Notes: generated by a model from the sequence alone, not told the origin. Shown: positions 44,974-56,195, counted from the stretch's first letter. The stretch: 64,000 bases of DNA from Ashinkailepas kermadecensis (GCA_034440615.1 JAOTOM010005107.1:558001-622000); one strand, 5' to 3'. Numbers and translations are program-made.

Positions 44974-46588
44974 ATGAAGGTGCCCGTCAGCAGAGAGGAA
45001 TTAGTGTACTTGTTAACCACTGCAAAGACGTTTGGGCGTGGAAACTATTATGCTCATGTATTTACTTATAGTTTGCAGTTCGTTATGAAGAAAATCCCTC
45101 AGGACTATCTCCCGAGTGAGTCGTCGGTTGTGGACACGAAAAAGGCGACCGACTTGATCACTAAGAACTTAAAAGTAAAGTCGGTTAAGTGTGAGCGAGC
45201 CCAGGGTAAATTCAGGAAGTCCGAGTTTGCGACTTATCTTTCGGGAGACGAGGTGTTTTCCATGTCCCTGAAGCGTGGTGACCACGTCATAAGTGATGAT
45301 GAAGTCAAGACCCGTCTTGGTGACGAGGCCGTGGAGGAAGCGCGAGGGCGACCAGGTAGAATCTACGATCAGCTCAACGCCCGTTCTCAGCGTCGGGCGT
45401 CCTCAAGAGTTGCTCAACAGCATAGTTATCTGCAGCTCGTGGAGGCTGTTAGACAAAGTGCTTGCGCTGAGGACATGAAGGACGCGGCTTTCGTGCTGCG
45501 ACAGGTGGGGGAATAACCGAATCGGCCCAGCAAGATTCGCCGAGCTCTCAGAAGCTCTAAAGTGAGCCAACCCGAGCGCGTGTCAGGAGACCGGGCGGTG
45601 GCAATGTGTGTGTCAGCTGGCTTGTCTGTGCACGGCTACCGTATGGTCCGCCGAGTGACGAATGATGCGGCGAAGACAGACATCCTGCCCGCCTATGGAA
45701 AGGTGTATGAGGCCAAGGTAGAGTGCTATCCGGCAGTCAGCAGCATGCAATTCACCGATACGTCAGCTGAGGTGCCTCTACAGGCTCTCCTGGATCATAC
45801 GACGCAGCGACTGGTGGCATGTCTGCCGTCTGTCGCCCGTACGGACTCAGCTTCACCTGCCGACCAGCCGTCGACGTCATTCAGCACCTACACTTCGGCC
45901 GTGCTTCACGTCAAATGGAAATTTAACGGTGTCACAGGACAATTTGTATACAAACAGATGGGAGACGGCGATAAAGCTGCAGAACAAAATCTGTTATGTA
46001 CCACTCTGGTGCCTTTACAACTAACAGTGGGTGGCACTTGTGTCTGGACAAACCTACGCCGTCCTCAATCCGCTTCTGCCGGCCGTTGCGGATCCAGTAC
46101 AAGCGCGAGACAGCAGAGGCCTCCCGGAAAGAACGAGACAGTGTTGAATCCGAGATACGTCTACTGAGGCCGACCTACGTCGCCGCAACAGACGGCACCA
46201 GTCTCAGAATGGCGTACAATCTTCAACTCACCATGATTGACGGCAAGGTGGCGAACGCCCTGACAAACACCGGCAGCAGCATGACATGCACCATCTGTGG
46301 GTGCACACCTCATCAGATAAATGACCTGTCTGCTACCGTGGCTCGACCTGCCCGCGAGGGTACATGCCAGCTCGGCCCCTCAACTGTGTATGCCTGGATT
46401 CGATGTTTTGAGTGCCTTCTCCACATTCTGACCGCCTGGAGGTCAAAGTGCGGGCGGTGTCGGGTCAAGAAAACAAGATGCGTGTGAAAGAAAAAAAGAA
46501 GGAATTACAACAGCAGTTCCGGGAGAGACTGGGTCTTGTAGTGGATCAGCTACTTGGTTCAGGTACGTGGTTCAGGTACGTCTAACGA
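44974..46588 (+). pseudogene. Broken RAG1/Transib-like DDE transposase
   Basis: Several blocks match the Transib/RAG1-core transposase family as I know it: AEVPLQALLDHTTQRL (about 45770), KWKFNGVTGQFVYKQ (45913-45957), a PSSIRFCRPLRIQYKRET block (about 46056-46110), LTMIDGKVANALT followed by a CTICGCT zinc-type knuckle (46227-46304), then FRERLGLVVDQ (about 46516). In the family the KW-[CD]-DG block carries the first catalytic Asp; here codon 45925-45927 encodes Asn. The second Asp is present in MIDGK (46239-46241). The copy has an in-frame TAA at 45514, a frameshift near 46053 and another near 46440-46480, and it ends before the region bearing the third catalytic Glu. The first ATG used is 44974. 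It is therefore a dead, 3'-truncated remnant. It lies in the third intron of the trihelix gene. Transib versus another RAG1-related lineage cannot be settled by eye. Confidence 0.66.
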
Positions 46589-47792
46589 CGGGAACGTGGC
46601 TCGATTATGTCTAACGACGGGAACGCGGCATAATTTCGACCACTTAACACAAAGAGACCTTGGTCTATTCTGCGGAGCAATTATTAGGTCACATTTACAG
46701 TAGAGAATGCTCGCATAGCAAACGCTAACTAATAATTATCCAATATATGAGCTCCCATAGCCTTCGCTTATGACGTCATTATGATATCACTATGCATGAC
46801 CGGACGTGGATCTTTTAAAACAAGATAGACCAGATACTCATGTAGGTGTGTGCATAATTTGAGCTGTCTACCTCAATTGGTTCCCGAGATATTTCGCAGA
46901 AGCAAAATGAGGGGAGGGGAATGCTCCCTTCCCTCTAGTAGGTATGACCTCTGACATTCCTGGGTTAAGCAATCTTTAAGACAATAGAGCTTCTCCAAAT
47001 GTTCCAAATTTGAAGCTCTTTCGATTAAGACCAAAATCACCCCTGCAACTAGCATACTTTGTCCGCAATGATTTATGGCCATTTTTTTCCTCGAGTTATC
47101 ACAGTGTGCACTGGCTGTCCTGGGTGCGTTATCGGCTTTGTGAACCTGATGTACACGACCTTGTTCGGCAGGTAGTGGGTGAAATATGCAAGCGATTAAG
47201 GTGTCGGTGAGGTACAATATAGGATGAGGTCATTAATTTGAGTTTGAGGACTCTTCGACCAAAAACATATCGGATGAGATCGAGAAACTGACAACCATAA
47301 ATATAGGAAAACTGTCATGATATTGCAGTCGCGTGAAGCCTTTCCGCATCCACGAGTTATGTCGTCCAATTAGGTTACACCGATGTGTAGCACGTTCTCA
47401 TGTGCTTGGAAGCCAAATACGAACCTAAGCAAAATATAGCACAGCCGTGCTCTCAGACCAGCAATGAACATTCGGCTTGTAACCAGAACTTGGTAAGGGA
47501 AAGCAACGTAGATACGCGCACATGTAAAAGTGAGGTGTTCTGGCATGCTAGCCTAGCATAGCTCTGTACCGTTAGACCTCGTCGTGAAGCTCCAGGTCCA
47601 GGTTGTTGTTGAACGTGTGCACAAATTCCCCATGGACCAAATGTGCCATGGACAAAGTGTGCCATGGACGAAATGCCCATTGACGAAATTCAGCGAAGCG
47701 GCTGCAACAGTAATTGGCCGATATTTTTTCACCGGCTTTGCTGTGCCGTGTTCAGGATTTTGCACGCTAGGTGCGGCCGGGCGGATCTGGTG
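46589..47792. other. Intronic sequence right of the transposase remnant
   Basis: Contains 47077-47118, which on the minus strand resembles 44183-44220, so it may be a flank of a larger old element. Confidence 0.4.
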
Positions 47793-47965
47793 CTGCGATA
47801 ACGGATGGTGTGGCAACTGCTGCCGACACTCCGGGCTAGTCCTGGTGGCACCTGCGATAATGTACGGTGTGGCAACTGCTGCCGACGCTCCGAGCTAGTC
47901 CTCGTGGCACCTGCGATAATGGACGGTGTGGCAACAGCTGCCAACACCCCGGGCTAGTCTTCGGG
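47793..47965. repeat. 59-bp tandem repeat, ~2.8 copies
   Basis: CTGCGATAATG(T/G)ACGGTGTGGC recurs at 47793, 47852 and 47911. Confidence 0.92.
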
Positions 47966-48094
47966 GCACCTGCGGCGGACTCAGCCCATCCTCTGTGCAC
48001 ACGCCTTTGTTGTAACCTAGTGCCAATCAGTCACCGCACCACGATTCTGCTGTGATATGTTGGATTTGTTTCCACTTCGTCCGCATGGTGGCGA

Positions 48095-48775
48095 ACAGAT
48101 ACGGACGAACGTCTGCACAGAGACGGACGAACGTCTGTACAGAGACGACGGACGTCTGCACAGAGACGGACGGACGTCTGCACAGACACGGACGAACGTC
48201 TGCACAGAGACGGACGGACGTCTGCACAGACATGGACGGACGTCTGCACAGACACGGACGGACGTCTGCACAGACACGGACGAACGTCTGCACAGACACG
48301 GAAGAACGTCTGCACAGACATGGACGGACGTCTGCATAGACACAGACGGACGTCCGCATAGACCCGGACGGACGTCTGCACAGACACGGACGAACGTCTG
48401 CACAGAGACGGACGGACGTGTGCACAGAGACGACGGACGTCTGCACAGACACGGACGGACGTCTGCACATACATGGATGGACGTCTGCACAGACATGGAC
48501 GGACGTGTACACAGAGACGGACGGACGTCTGCACAGACACGGGCGGACGTCTGCACAGACACGGACGGGCGTCTGCACAGACATGGACGGACGTCTGCAC
48601 AGACATGGACGGACGTGTGCACAGACACGGACGGGCGTCTGCACAGAGACGGACGGACGTGTGCACAGACACGGACCGACGTCTGCACAGACTCGGACGG
48701 ACGTCTGCACAGACACGGACGGATATCTGCACAGACATGGACGGACGTCCGTACATAAACGGACGGACGTTTCGA
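48095..48775. repeat. 22-bp minisatellite, ~30 copies
   Basis: Unit GTCTGCACAGACACGGACGG plus AC. Three overlapping open frames per strand are artefacts. Confidence 0.96.
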
Positions 48776-48959
48776 CAGACAGCGCAACCAGCTGAGCCGC
48801 CAATAGACTCCGGTGTTAAATCTTTGCGTCATCTTGCTGCGTCACGTTCATTCTGCCTAGGGTGGTCACCAACAGCAAAAAGCACAGATACACTCACAAC
48901 GTGCAGAACCGGACGTACTCTACATTAATTAGGCACCGACACTGAATTGCCATCCCAGT

Positions 48960-49285
48960 TGGTGCTGGAGGTGCTTGAAATGTTGGAGGTGCTGGAGTGA
49001 TGGAGCAATGCCACTGTTGGTGCTGGAGTTCCTGTTGGTGCCGGAGTGATGGAGTGATATCCATGTTAGTGCTGGAGTTCCTGTTGGTGCCGAAGGTGCT
49101 GGAGTTCCTGTTGGTGCCGGAGGTACTGGAGTTCCTGTTGGTGTTGAAGGTGATTGAGTGATGGAGTGATGCCACTGTTGATGCTGGAGGTGCTGGTGTG
49201 GTGGAACGATGTCCTTGTTGGTGTTGGAGTTGCTGTTGGTGCTGGAGGTGCTGGAGTGATGAAGTGGTGTCTGTGTTGGTGCTGT
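48960..49285. repeat. ~24-27-bp minisatellite
   Basis: GTTGGTGCTGGAG(G/T)T(G/C)CT units; ends about 70 bp before the exon at 49355. Confidence 0.88.
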
Positions 49286-49354
49286 AGTGACGGGCTGCAT
49301 CACCCTGACGGGTTGACATGTGTGCCGATACTGACGACGGCCGCGCGCCCGCAG

Positions 49355-49468
49355 CTACTGCCACTGGAAGGAGCGCTACGAGGCCGAGGCGGGCGCGTGC
49401 CGAGGAGGCGCGGCGCACGACGACGACGAGCTGCCCAAGCGCGAGCTGCCTCACCTGAAGCCGATCGG

Positions 49469-49499
<31 letters not shown>

Positions 49500-49752
49500 G
49501 GCAGCGGCGAGCGGCCGTACGACGGCGCCGAGGACAGCTCGGGCGCGCGCGACCTGCGCGTCACCAGCCGATCGCCGCCCGAGCGGCGGCCGCCGCCGGC
49601 CGGCGACGACCCGCGCGCCTACACGATGGAGGCGCGCGACCTGATCACGGCGCGGGCGCGTCAGCTGCTGAACGTGCTGCCCGGCCACCCGGCGCTGCGC
49701 ACCGACCTGCTGGACAGGGTCGAGCCGCCGCCCACCAACGGCCAGCACAGAG
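49355..49752 (+). CDS. Internal exon of the trihelix gene: basic motif, Gly run, C-terminal helix
   Basis: A 398-nt, very GC-rich segment lies between acceptor CGCGCCCGCAG and donor AGAG|GTGGGT. One incoming base completes an Arg codon, giving R-YCHWKERYEAEAGACRGG across the junction after PPRK in the previous exon. It continues with an acidic DDDELPKREL motif, a run of 12 glycines encoded almost only by GGC (about 49467-49502), then an Arg/Pro-rich stretch and an amphipathic segment (AYTMEARDLITARARQLLNV then LPGHPALRTDLLDRVEPPP). It ends with one base of a codon. The final helix-like segment could be a dimerisation or recruitment region, which is inference. A 51-bp minisatellite begins exactly at the donor. 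A terminal exon would have to start with two codon bases. Confidence 0.65.
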
Positions 49753-50075
49753 GTGGGTGTCGGCGGCGCGTGGCGTGACAGGTGACAGGCAGACAGGTGG
49801 GTGTCGGCGGGGCGGGGCGTGTAGCGCCCGCGGGTACCAGGCAGACAGGTGGGTGTCGGCAGGGTGTGTAGCACCAGCAGGTACGTGCCAGGCAAACAGG
49901 TGGGTGTCGGCGGGGTGTGTAGCACCGGCAGGTACGTGCCAGGCAGACAGGTGGGTGTCGGCGGGGCGTGTAGCACCGGCAGGTACGTGCCAGGCAGACA
50001 GGTGGACGTCGGCGGAACGGGGCGTGCAGCGTCTGCGGGTACTACCAGACAGACAGGCGGGCGACACCCGGACGA
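49753..50075. repeat. 51-bp minisatellite starting at a splice donor
   Basis: GTGGGTGTCGGCGG recurs at 49753, 49797, 49849, 49900 and 49951, usually after CAGACAG; the last copy is diverged. Confidence 0.94.
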
Positions 50076-50317
50076 AAGGCGGCACGATCGCCTTTAGCTG
50101 GAGGACGCAGGAGGTGTTGCCGTCAGCGCCCGGTCTTGATGCATAACCCGACGAGCGCCGATCCGTTGTCGGATCCAGAAATTGCTAACTCTCAGACAGA
50201 AGAGCAGCTATGGGAGGGGATGATATGATGGGAAATTTTACACTCCTTATGAAGCTGATCATGTTCATCTGTTCCCACTGTAAGCTGTTGGCCTCGAGCA
50301 ATCGTTCTCTTACTTGA

Positions 50318-50384
50318 CACTGGCTTGACACTGGCTTGGCACTGGCTTGGCACTGGCTTGGCACTGGCTTGGCACTGGCTTGCC
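50318..50384. repeat. 11-bp tandem repeat, ~6 copies
   Basis: Unit CTTGGCACTGG. Confidence 0.94.
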
Positions 50385-51705
50385 AACCGTCTTAATGCCA
50401 TGCGGGCCTGGCGCCTGATCTTAGGCACGCATCGGCTTGACTCTTATTTGCAGCATGATTGGTAACACAATGCTGCAACATCCACTGAGGTATTAGTTTT
50501 AGAGTATTACGTCAGAAGCACCTTGATTTTCCTCATTTTCCTCATTTTCCTCATTGAAGCGGCGGTTGAGCACCAGTCTTTATTGTTTTGGCATTTGGGC
50601 CGCTGCAAATATCCACCACCCAATGCCACAATCCGGCCAGACAGTATATTATGAATGCTGATGGACCCAGTACCACTTTGGCAATCCTCATCCCCAGGTG
50701 GCCAGACGCAACTTACTAGTGTGACGCTTTGTCGGGTGTGGCAGTTTCAGATTGAAATTAAAACTCCAGCTTGAACAGATTTAACTTTATATATAATCTC
50801 TTAGTGAATATTTCTGAATGATATGTCAGGTACCTTTTCTTTTTGGTATGCATGATATATGCAGTTGATGATTTTGGGAAATGAAAAGGTAAAAATAAAC
50901 TATTATATCACTTCACATCATCCAAATAGTTTGTCATGGACCTTATTTGACATGTCTGTTGAATCTGTTGATATCTGCTAAATGAACATGCATTTCATGA
51001 TTTTCAACATCTAAGCATTTCTTCATCTACTCACATATTTGCATAAGAGAGTAATTGTACTAAGAGAGTAATTGTACTAAGAGAGATAATTATATAAGAG
51101 AGGAACATATTTGTATATAAGAGCCCTTGTGACGTTAATATGTTTATGTCATGATTGTTGCCCAAAGGAGGGGGAGCACCTAACTATTGTTGGTATCCAG
51201 TAATTGCAACACAAATTATTACTACAATAATGTTTTATGGCTTTCCACACATCGGCCTTCGCAAGTTTGTTTTCGCTTGCAATATAGTCCTTGTTCCTCA
51301 GTATTATTTTAACTGTTCATATGGCCATCCACATGTTTCCTCATCAAGTTCTGCTTCATAGTGTTATGAAATTAAACTCTCCATTTTCGTTTAATTCACG
51401 TACCAGCCAATATTCATAATTCATATGTGTGCTTCCAGTTCAAAGCTAATGCATATTTAGTATTCCATTATCGTTTTCCATTTGCAAGGCACAGTCCCCA
51501 ACACCAGTGTTTTTTTGTTCTGTTGAGGAATAAATAGGCTCAGACGTGAAGAGCGAACACCAGGGTGCCTATGGAATGATTTGAAGAAGACATGCTGTTC
51601 TCTCTTCTCAATTTCACGTGTAATCTGTGTAATCATGTCTGATGCACCACGATCAAAGTCCAACAACATCTTGTGATCCTCAACAACGTCTTAAGTGACC
51701 ACTAG
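50385..51705. other. AT-rich non-coding stretch
   Basis: Short TTTTCCTCAT (50524) and AGAGAGTAATTGTACTA (51050) duplications; one AATAAA near 51528. No exon seen. Confidence 0.5.
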
Positions 51706-51921
51706 TACCCCAACAGAGGCCTGGCAGCAGCGCAGTCCCTCCTCGCCCCACAGGCCCCAGCAGTCAGCTGGCGGGCCTTCAACGATGCGGAACGCCCAGC
51801 ATTAATCCAGGAGGTCAACATTAGCTTGAGCGCACCGACACAGCAGCCTAGAGCCGCCAACAGCAGCCCAAGCTTCCCAACAGTGACTAGGCACCTCTAT
51901 GTGTTAAGCACTAAGTCTTGA
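51706..51921 (+). other. Short protein-like open frame, unassigned
   Basis: A frame from the stop at 51703 to TGA at 51919 reads AAAQSLLAPQAPAVSWRAF then NDAERPALIQEVNISLSAP, more protein-like than the AT-rich surroundings. A NAGNAG acceptor (CTGGCAGCAG) at 51724-51730 would give the phase required after the exon ending at 49752, so it could be a terminal exon. The polypyrimidine tract is weak and no AATAAA follows closely. A transposon fragment is the main alternative. Confidence 0.25.
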
Positions 51922-52379
51922 GTCCTAACTGCTGATAAGACTAAGCCTTGAGGTGCTCAGAATTTCGGTCTATTTATGAAATCTTACCCCCGGGGACAAA
52001 TACTTGAGATGAATGGTAAAATCCCCAAGTTAAGTAGTTCATAAGCTTGTAAGAGCCCTGATAACTTTCATACTGACTGTCGTGCCAAAAGATGTTTTTA
52101 GATTTACCCACATTGCTTCAAACATTGGTACGTCCATGGTGCCGAAGTGCGTATTTGGTGGAGTGGAGCATTGAGCATGGGCAGAAATAATCTTTAAATT
52201 ATAACATTCCGATTGCTCTCATGGCTCCCACATATGTTTATCCTACCCTCCTCCCCCCTCTTTATAAAATTGTGTATATTATCCTATACAGAAGCATTAC
52301 AAGTATCGCCTTACACTGCATCAAGTGAGATTTTGGGTTCCCCATTAGACAATCTTGGCTGCTACCCTGACCCAGCCCT
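51922..52379. other. Non-coding stretch
   Basis: AT-rich, nothing identified. Confidence 0.5.
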
Positions 52380-52830
52380 GGGCAATAGCAATCAGCTGCT
52401 GGGGTGTCGTTTAGCTACGTGTGGCGATTGTGATCTATATCAGTTTTTATCTGTGCGCGCGCCAAGTTCACCAATTACAGTGCAGAATTGTTGTGACAAT
52501 TAAAAGAATAGCTTTCGTGAAACACAACTCTATACAACACAGCTGTATTTATATGCACACATCAGATCCCTCCCACGAGAACTTGGCTGGGGTGGCAGCA
52601 CGTGCGTCCTAGATCATTTTCAACCGGTTAATTCGCCTGAAGCAAACTCGCCGATTGATCGATGGATTTCGCAGGCGCTTTGGCGAAAACTATTTAGCTT
52701 GTGTCACAAAAATGCTGCACTGTAATTGGTTCAATTGGTGCGTGCTCAGATAAAAACTAATATCGATCACAATCGTCACACGCGTCATATATGTAGTTAA
52801 ACGACACCCCAGCAGCTGACGCTATTGTCC
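52380..52830. mobile_element. Foldback element with ~125-bp inverted arms
   Basis: The left arm (52380-52502) and the reverse complement of the right arm (52701-52830) share CAGCTGCTGGGGTGTCGTTT, GCGATTGTGATC, AGTTTTTATCTG and CCAATTACAGTGCAG, roughly 85% alike by eye. The intervening ~200 bp has no open frame. It could be a foldback MITE or a hairpin-forming inverted duplication. Confidence 0.7.
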
Positions 52831-53721
52831 AACCTGACTCGATAGGCCTTGCCCTGACCATAGGTTCCACATCAAGGCACCAAATTATGGACTTTATTCT
52901 TGTGAAAATCCGTCATTATATGCGTCCTTGTCTTCTGCAAAATGCATCGACCCAGTTAAAAAAGAAGTTACTCCAATGACTTTTCTTTGCATGCGAAACG
53001 CAATTGAATTGTCAAAGATAGAAATAACTGACAAGTCTGTCGTGCATCATGTAAAAGGGTACGTCAAATCATTCCGTGCTCTACAATGTTCCGTTTCTCT
53101 CCGCTGCGTGTGCTGATCCAACTGGGTTCGTCGGCTTTGAGACAGCTGCTGCAAGACGCAGCCCAAATATAGTGTGTGTCAACCTACACTTAACCTTCAG
53201 CTTCCCAAGGTGGGCAGATCTGGGAATTCCGAGCGCGGCAAGGCGTTCGGCTGCGGGCGCTCCCGCTCGTGGTCTGGCGGCCTCTTTGAGGACATCCAGT
53301 CAGGACTGGACACTGGATTCCAGTGTCAGCCGGAAAAGATGCCAACCCGCACTGTCCCGAGTACGTCACTAAGACGGCGACCACCTAAGGTTCCAGATTT
53401 CGTGTGCTAATGCGATTATAAGCTGTGCCCATTGTCGTAGCGCATGGGACGCCGACGGAGCGACCGTCCCACCTGGAAATCAGCATGCGCTCAGAAAGGC
53501 ATCCCCTTGGGAGAACATGGCGCCCCTGAGAGAAAAAGGCTCGATGCTATTCAGCACGCTCGAATGCACCTCCCATCCACCTCCCTCGAACGAATCTTCA
53601 GCAGAAGGCGCCCCCAGCGGATGAGTGACCCCATGATAATTCCTGGATCTGCCCTTGGTTACACACCACCACCACCAAAAGAGGGACCCGGTCCTCACTC
53701 GGTTAGCTCCCACAACCATCC
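52831..53721. other. Weak coding-like frame in mixed sequence
   Basis: A frame at 53210-53410 (GKAFGCGRSRSWSGGLFEDI, ending PPKVPDFVC) looks mildly protein-like, but none of its AG acceptors fits the phase needed after 49752. Origin unknown. Confidence 0.25.
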
Positions 53722-53940
53722 TCCGATCAGTCCCCTAAGCAGTGCCCTAAACAGTGCCTTAAGCAGTGCCCTAAACAGTGCCTTTAGCAATGGCCTAAAC
53801 AGTGCCCTAAGCAGTGCCCTAAGCAGTGCCCTAAACAGTGCCTTAAGCAGTGCACTAAACAATGCCTTAAGCAGTGCCCTAAACAGTACCCTAGACAGCA
53901 CCCTAAACAGTACCCTAAACAGTACCCTAGACCAAATCCT
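53722..53940. repeat. 12-bp minisatellite, ~18 copies
   Basis: Unit CAGTGCCCTAAA with TTAAG and ACCCTAGA variants; Ser-Ala-Leu-Asn frames are artefacts. Confidence 0.94.
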
Positions 53941-54894
53941 CTGACTGAGGCGGTCAGGTGCAGGGGGACGGTGCAGGGGGTCAAGAAGCATCAGGCAGCC
54001 AGCGGCTGCGCGGCAGGTGATTAGCACAGGACGGGTTGCGGCACTGATGTCTCTGCCACGGCTCGTAATTACGGAGTGTGAGCCATTCGTAGATCCGGGC
54101 AGATAAGAGGGTGTCAGACAACCCCCTGTCCGTGTCAAACGGCACCATCGACCTGCGAACATGGCGGTCTATTTAACCGTTTATTGTAAAACCGGTGAAA
54201 ATCCCTGGCATTGTCAGGACCCCGAGACGGCCGGCAGCGCTGAGGCGTCGGCAGGATCGTTGCATTGAAAGCGGCACTGGAACGTCAGCGTCCTGGAACG
54301 GTTGCCGAAGCTGCGCATCGGTTGGTGGCCTGAGACGCTTGAAGTCCAAATCGGGCCAGTGGTCCGTTCAGGAACAGTGAGACGATCAGGAACCACCAGC
54401 TGGTCAGATGCATTCAGGAGCCCTGGGTCGGTCAGGGGCTCTGCGCCTTTGCATTGCAGTGCAGTTGTGGGTGGTGAGGAAGTCTAAAATCAGCCAGTCA
54501 GCAGTCTGTAGAACCGGAGTGTATGCGGGTCCTTAGGCAGGTAGCAGTAGGGAGGTGCTGCACTGAGCGTCGGTGCTGTCCTCGACCGAAAGCTCGAGTT
54601 AGTAATGAAGTGATATTTCGCTGAATTTATGTTTTCCCTGCCAATGAAGGCCAGCCTGATACCTGGACTATATCTAATGCTTACCACCGTTAATTCGATC
54701 AGGGAAACAACGACATTCCTCAACCAACTTAATATACATAACCATCGCTTGCACACAACAGCCGGTCCGGTTAGGTGAGACGATTAAAACCGGAACGAAA
54801 GTGCGTTGCTAGAAAAACGATAGATGGATATTGAGCACAAAATACATTCATAGTCAGCACATGATCCGCTTCCGCACGGGACTCATCTCTCGCC
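53941..54894. other. Non-coding stretch
   Basis: Nothing identified. Confidence 0.5.
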
Positions 54895-55265
54895 TTTTGA
54901 GCGTTCCAGCCGGCTCCAACGAAGCGCGGGCCGCGTCCGCCGCGCCGCCGCCGCTTCTGCGAACGGCGCGCACCCCAATCACGGACCGTGAAATACGGGC
55001 CGGCGTGCATGGCGCAAACGCGGGCGCGGCGGCGGCGGCGGCGCCCGTCGCGGCGGCGCGCCGCCGCCGCCGCCGCGGTAGCGCCGTTCCGACGCCATTA
55101 GCGGCGCGACGCAGACGGTCGCGCCGCAGAGCCCGCTGCGCCGGCGCCGGCCGCGCCCGTAATTGCCCTGCCTCCCGCCCCGCTAATTGAATTGTTGCAC
55201 AGGTTGGTCGTGGCGGCCATCTTGTACTGCGGTCGCCATGGCGACCGTTGCCATGCCGCCGGGCC
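54895..55265. promoter_or_regulatory. CpG-rich island with YY1-like and RFX-like motifs
   Basis: A dense CG block in otherwise mixed sequence. It contains an 18-bp palindrome CGGTCGCCATGGCGACCG (55230-55247), similar to an RFX inverted repeat, and on the minus strand CAAGATGGCCGCC, a near YY1 site. Open frames through it are compositional Ala/Arg runs. Probably a promoter island of a gene I cannot identify. Confidence 0.4.
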
Positions 55266-55367
55266 ACCACGCAACCACGCCAATTTGCGGCCAGACGAAA
55301 AGCATAGAGTCGCTGTCTGGGTAAAGCGGAATTGCAACAGGACTGGTAAATCACACCGAATATCAGG

Positions 55368-55525
55368 GGCGTCGTGATCTCAGTGGCTGAGCGGGGTGTC
55401 TCGGAAGCCAGAGGTACGGGATTCGATTTCTCGTGATGCCCGCCCTACCTGTCGGGGTGAGAGGCAGGCGACGCTGTGTAGCGTCGGCTATTGGGTCGTA
55501 AAGCCACACAGACACACACCAAAAG
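55368..55525 (+). mobile_element. tRNA-derived SINE, family B
   Basis: Head CTCAGTGGCTGAGCGGGGTG and B box GGGATTCGATTTC, followed by GGGTGAGAGGCAGGCGACGC and a GGGTCGTAAAGCC end that recalls the 3' body of family A, so the two families may share a 3' module. Confidence 0.65.
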
Positions 55526-56195
55526 GCGTGCTCAGTGACAGGGAAGCACGATTGAAGTGCCGTATGGGGAGACCGGTTTACAATCCGTAGAGTTATTTTT
55601 ATTAAGCATAGTAAATTTGGTACTTATCATGGCAAATGGAGCCATTTCCATATCACTGTTCATTTGCCAGTTGGGTAGGGATTGGTGGCCAGTGGCGTCG
55701 CTGGCTACAGGTGCTCGCTAGCAACAGACGGTTAGAGGGCCTCCAGTGATGTCTATGGCTGGAGGTGCTGACTGGCCATAGGCAGGTGGTGGCTATACAC
55801 TGGATATAATCTAATAGTGGCTACAGACTTCATACCAACGCGCATGGGCGCTAAATCATCACACTTTGGTCGAAGCGCCCTTAAACCCAAATAACAACAA
55901 CAATACCAACGCGCAAATTGCCTTGCGCCGCAGCCAGTTATTGTTGCGGATGCTCGGAGGGCGGTGAGCCGCCGGCCGGTGTGCGGCTGCCGTCTGGCCA
56001 CTGGCCACGCCCCCATTGCCGCGCATCAGCACCAGGAAGCCGTGCAGCGTGTTCCCGGTCACGCCACTTGGCTTCGGCTATGGTCGGCGGCTGACTTATG
56101 CGGCGTCTAAGTGGCGACACGAACGGAGACTCGTTAGCGAAACGCTTCCCAGCGCGGCGCAACGCAGTCGGTGTTGCGCTTGCTGCTGCACAGCC

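Noticed and set aside
48017..48832. Three overlapping ~250-codon minus frames rich in Cys/Arg/Pro
   Set aside because: A 22-bp repeat cycles the same peptide through all frames.
48894..49976. 360-codon minus frame opposite the exon at 49355
   Set aside because: Antisense shadow of a GC-rich exon plus two arrays; Pro/Ala composition only.
53210..53412. Terminal exon of the trihelix gene
   Set aside because: None of the nearby AG sites gives the phase needed after 49752, and no homology is recognised.
54854..55354. 166-codon minus Ala/Arg-rich frame
   Set aside because: Explained by CpG-island composition; no domain or splice support.
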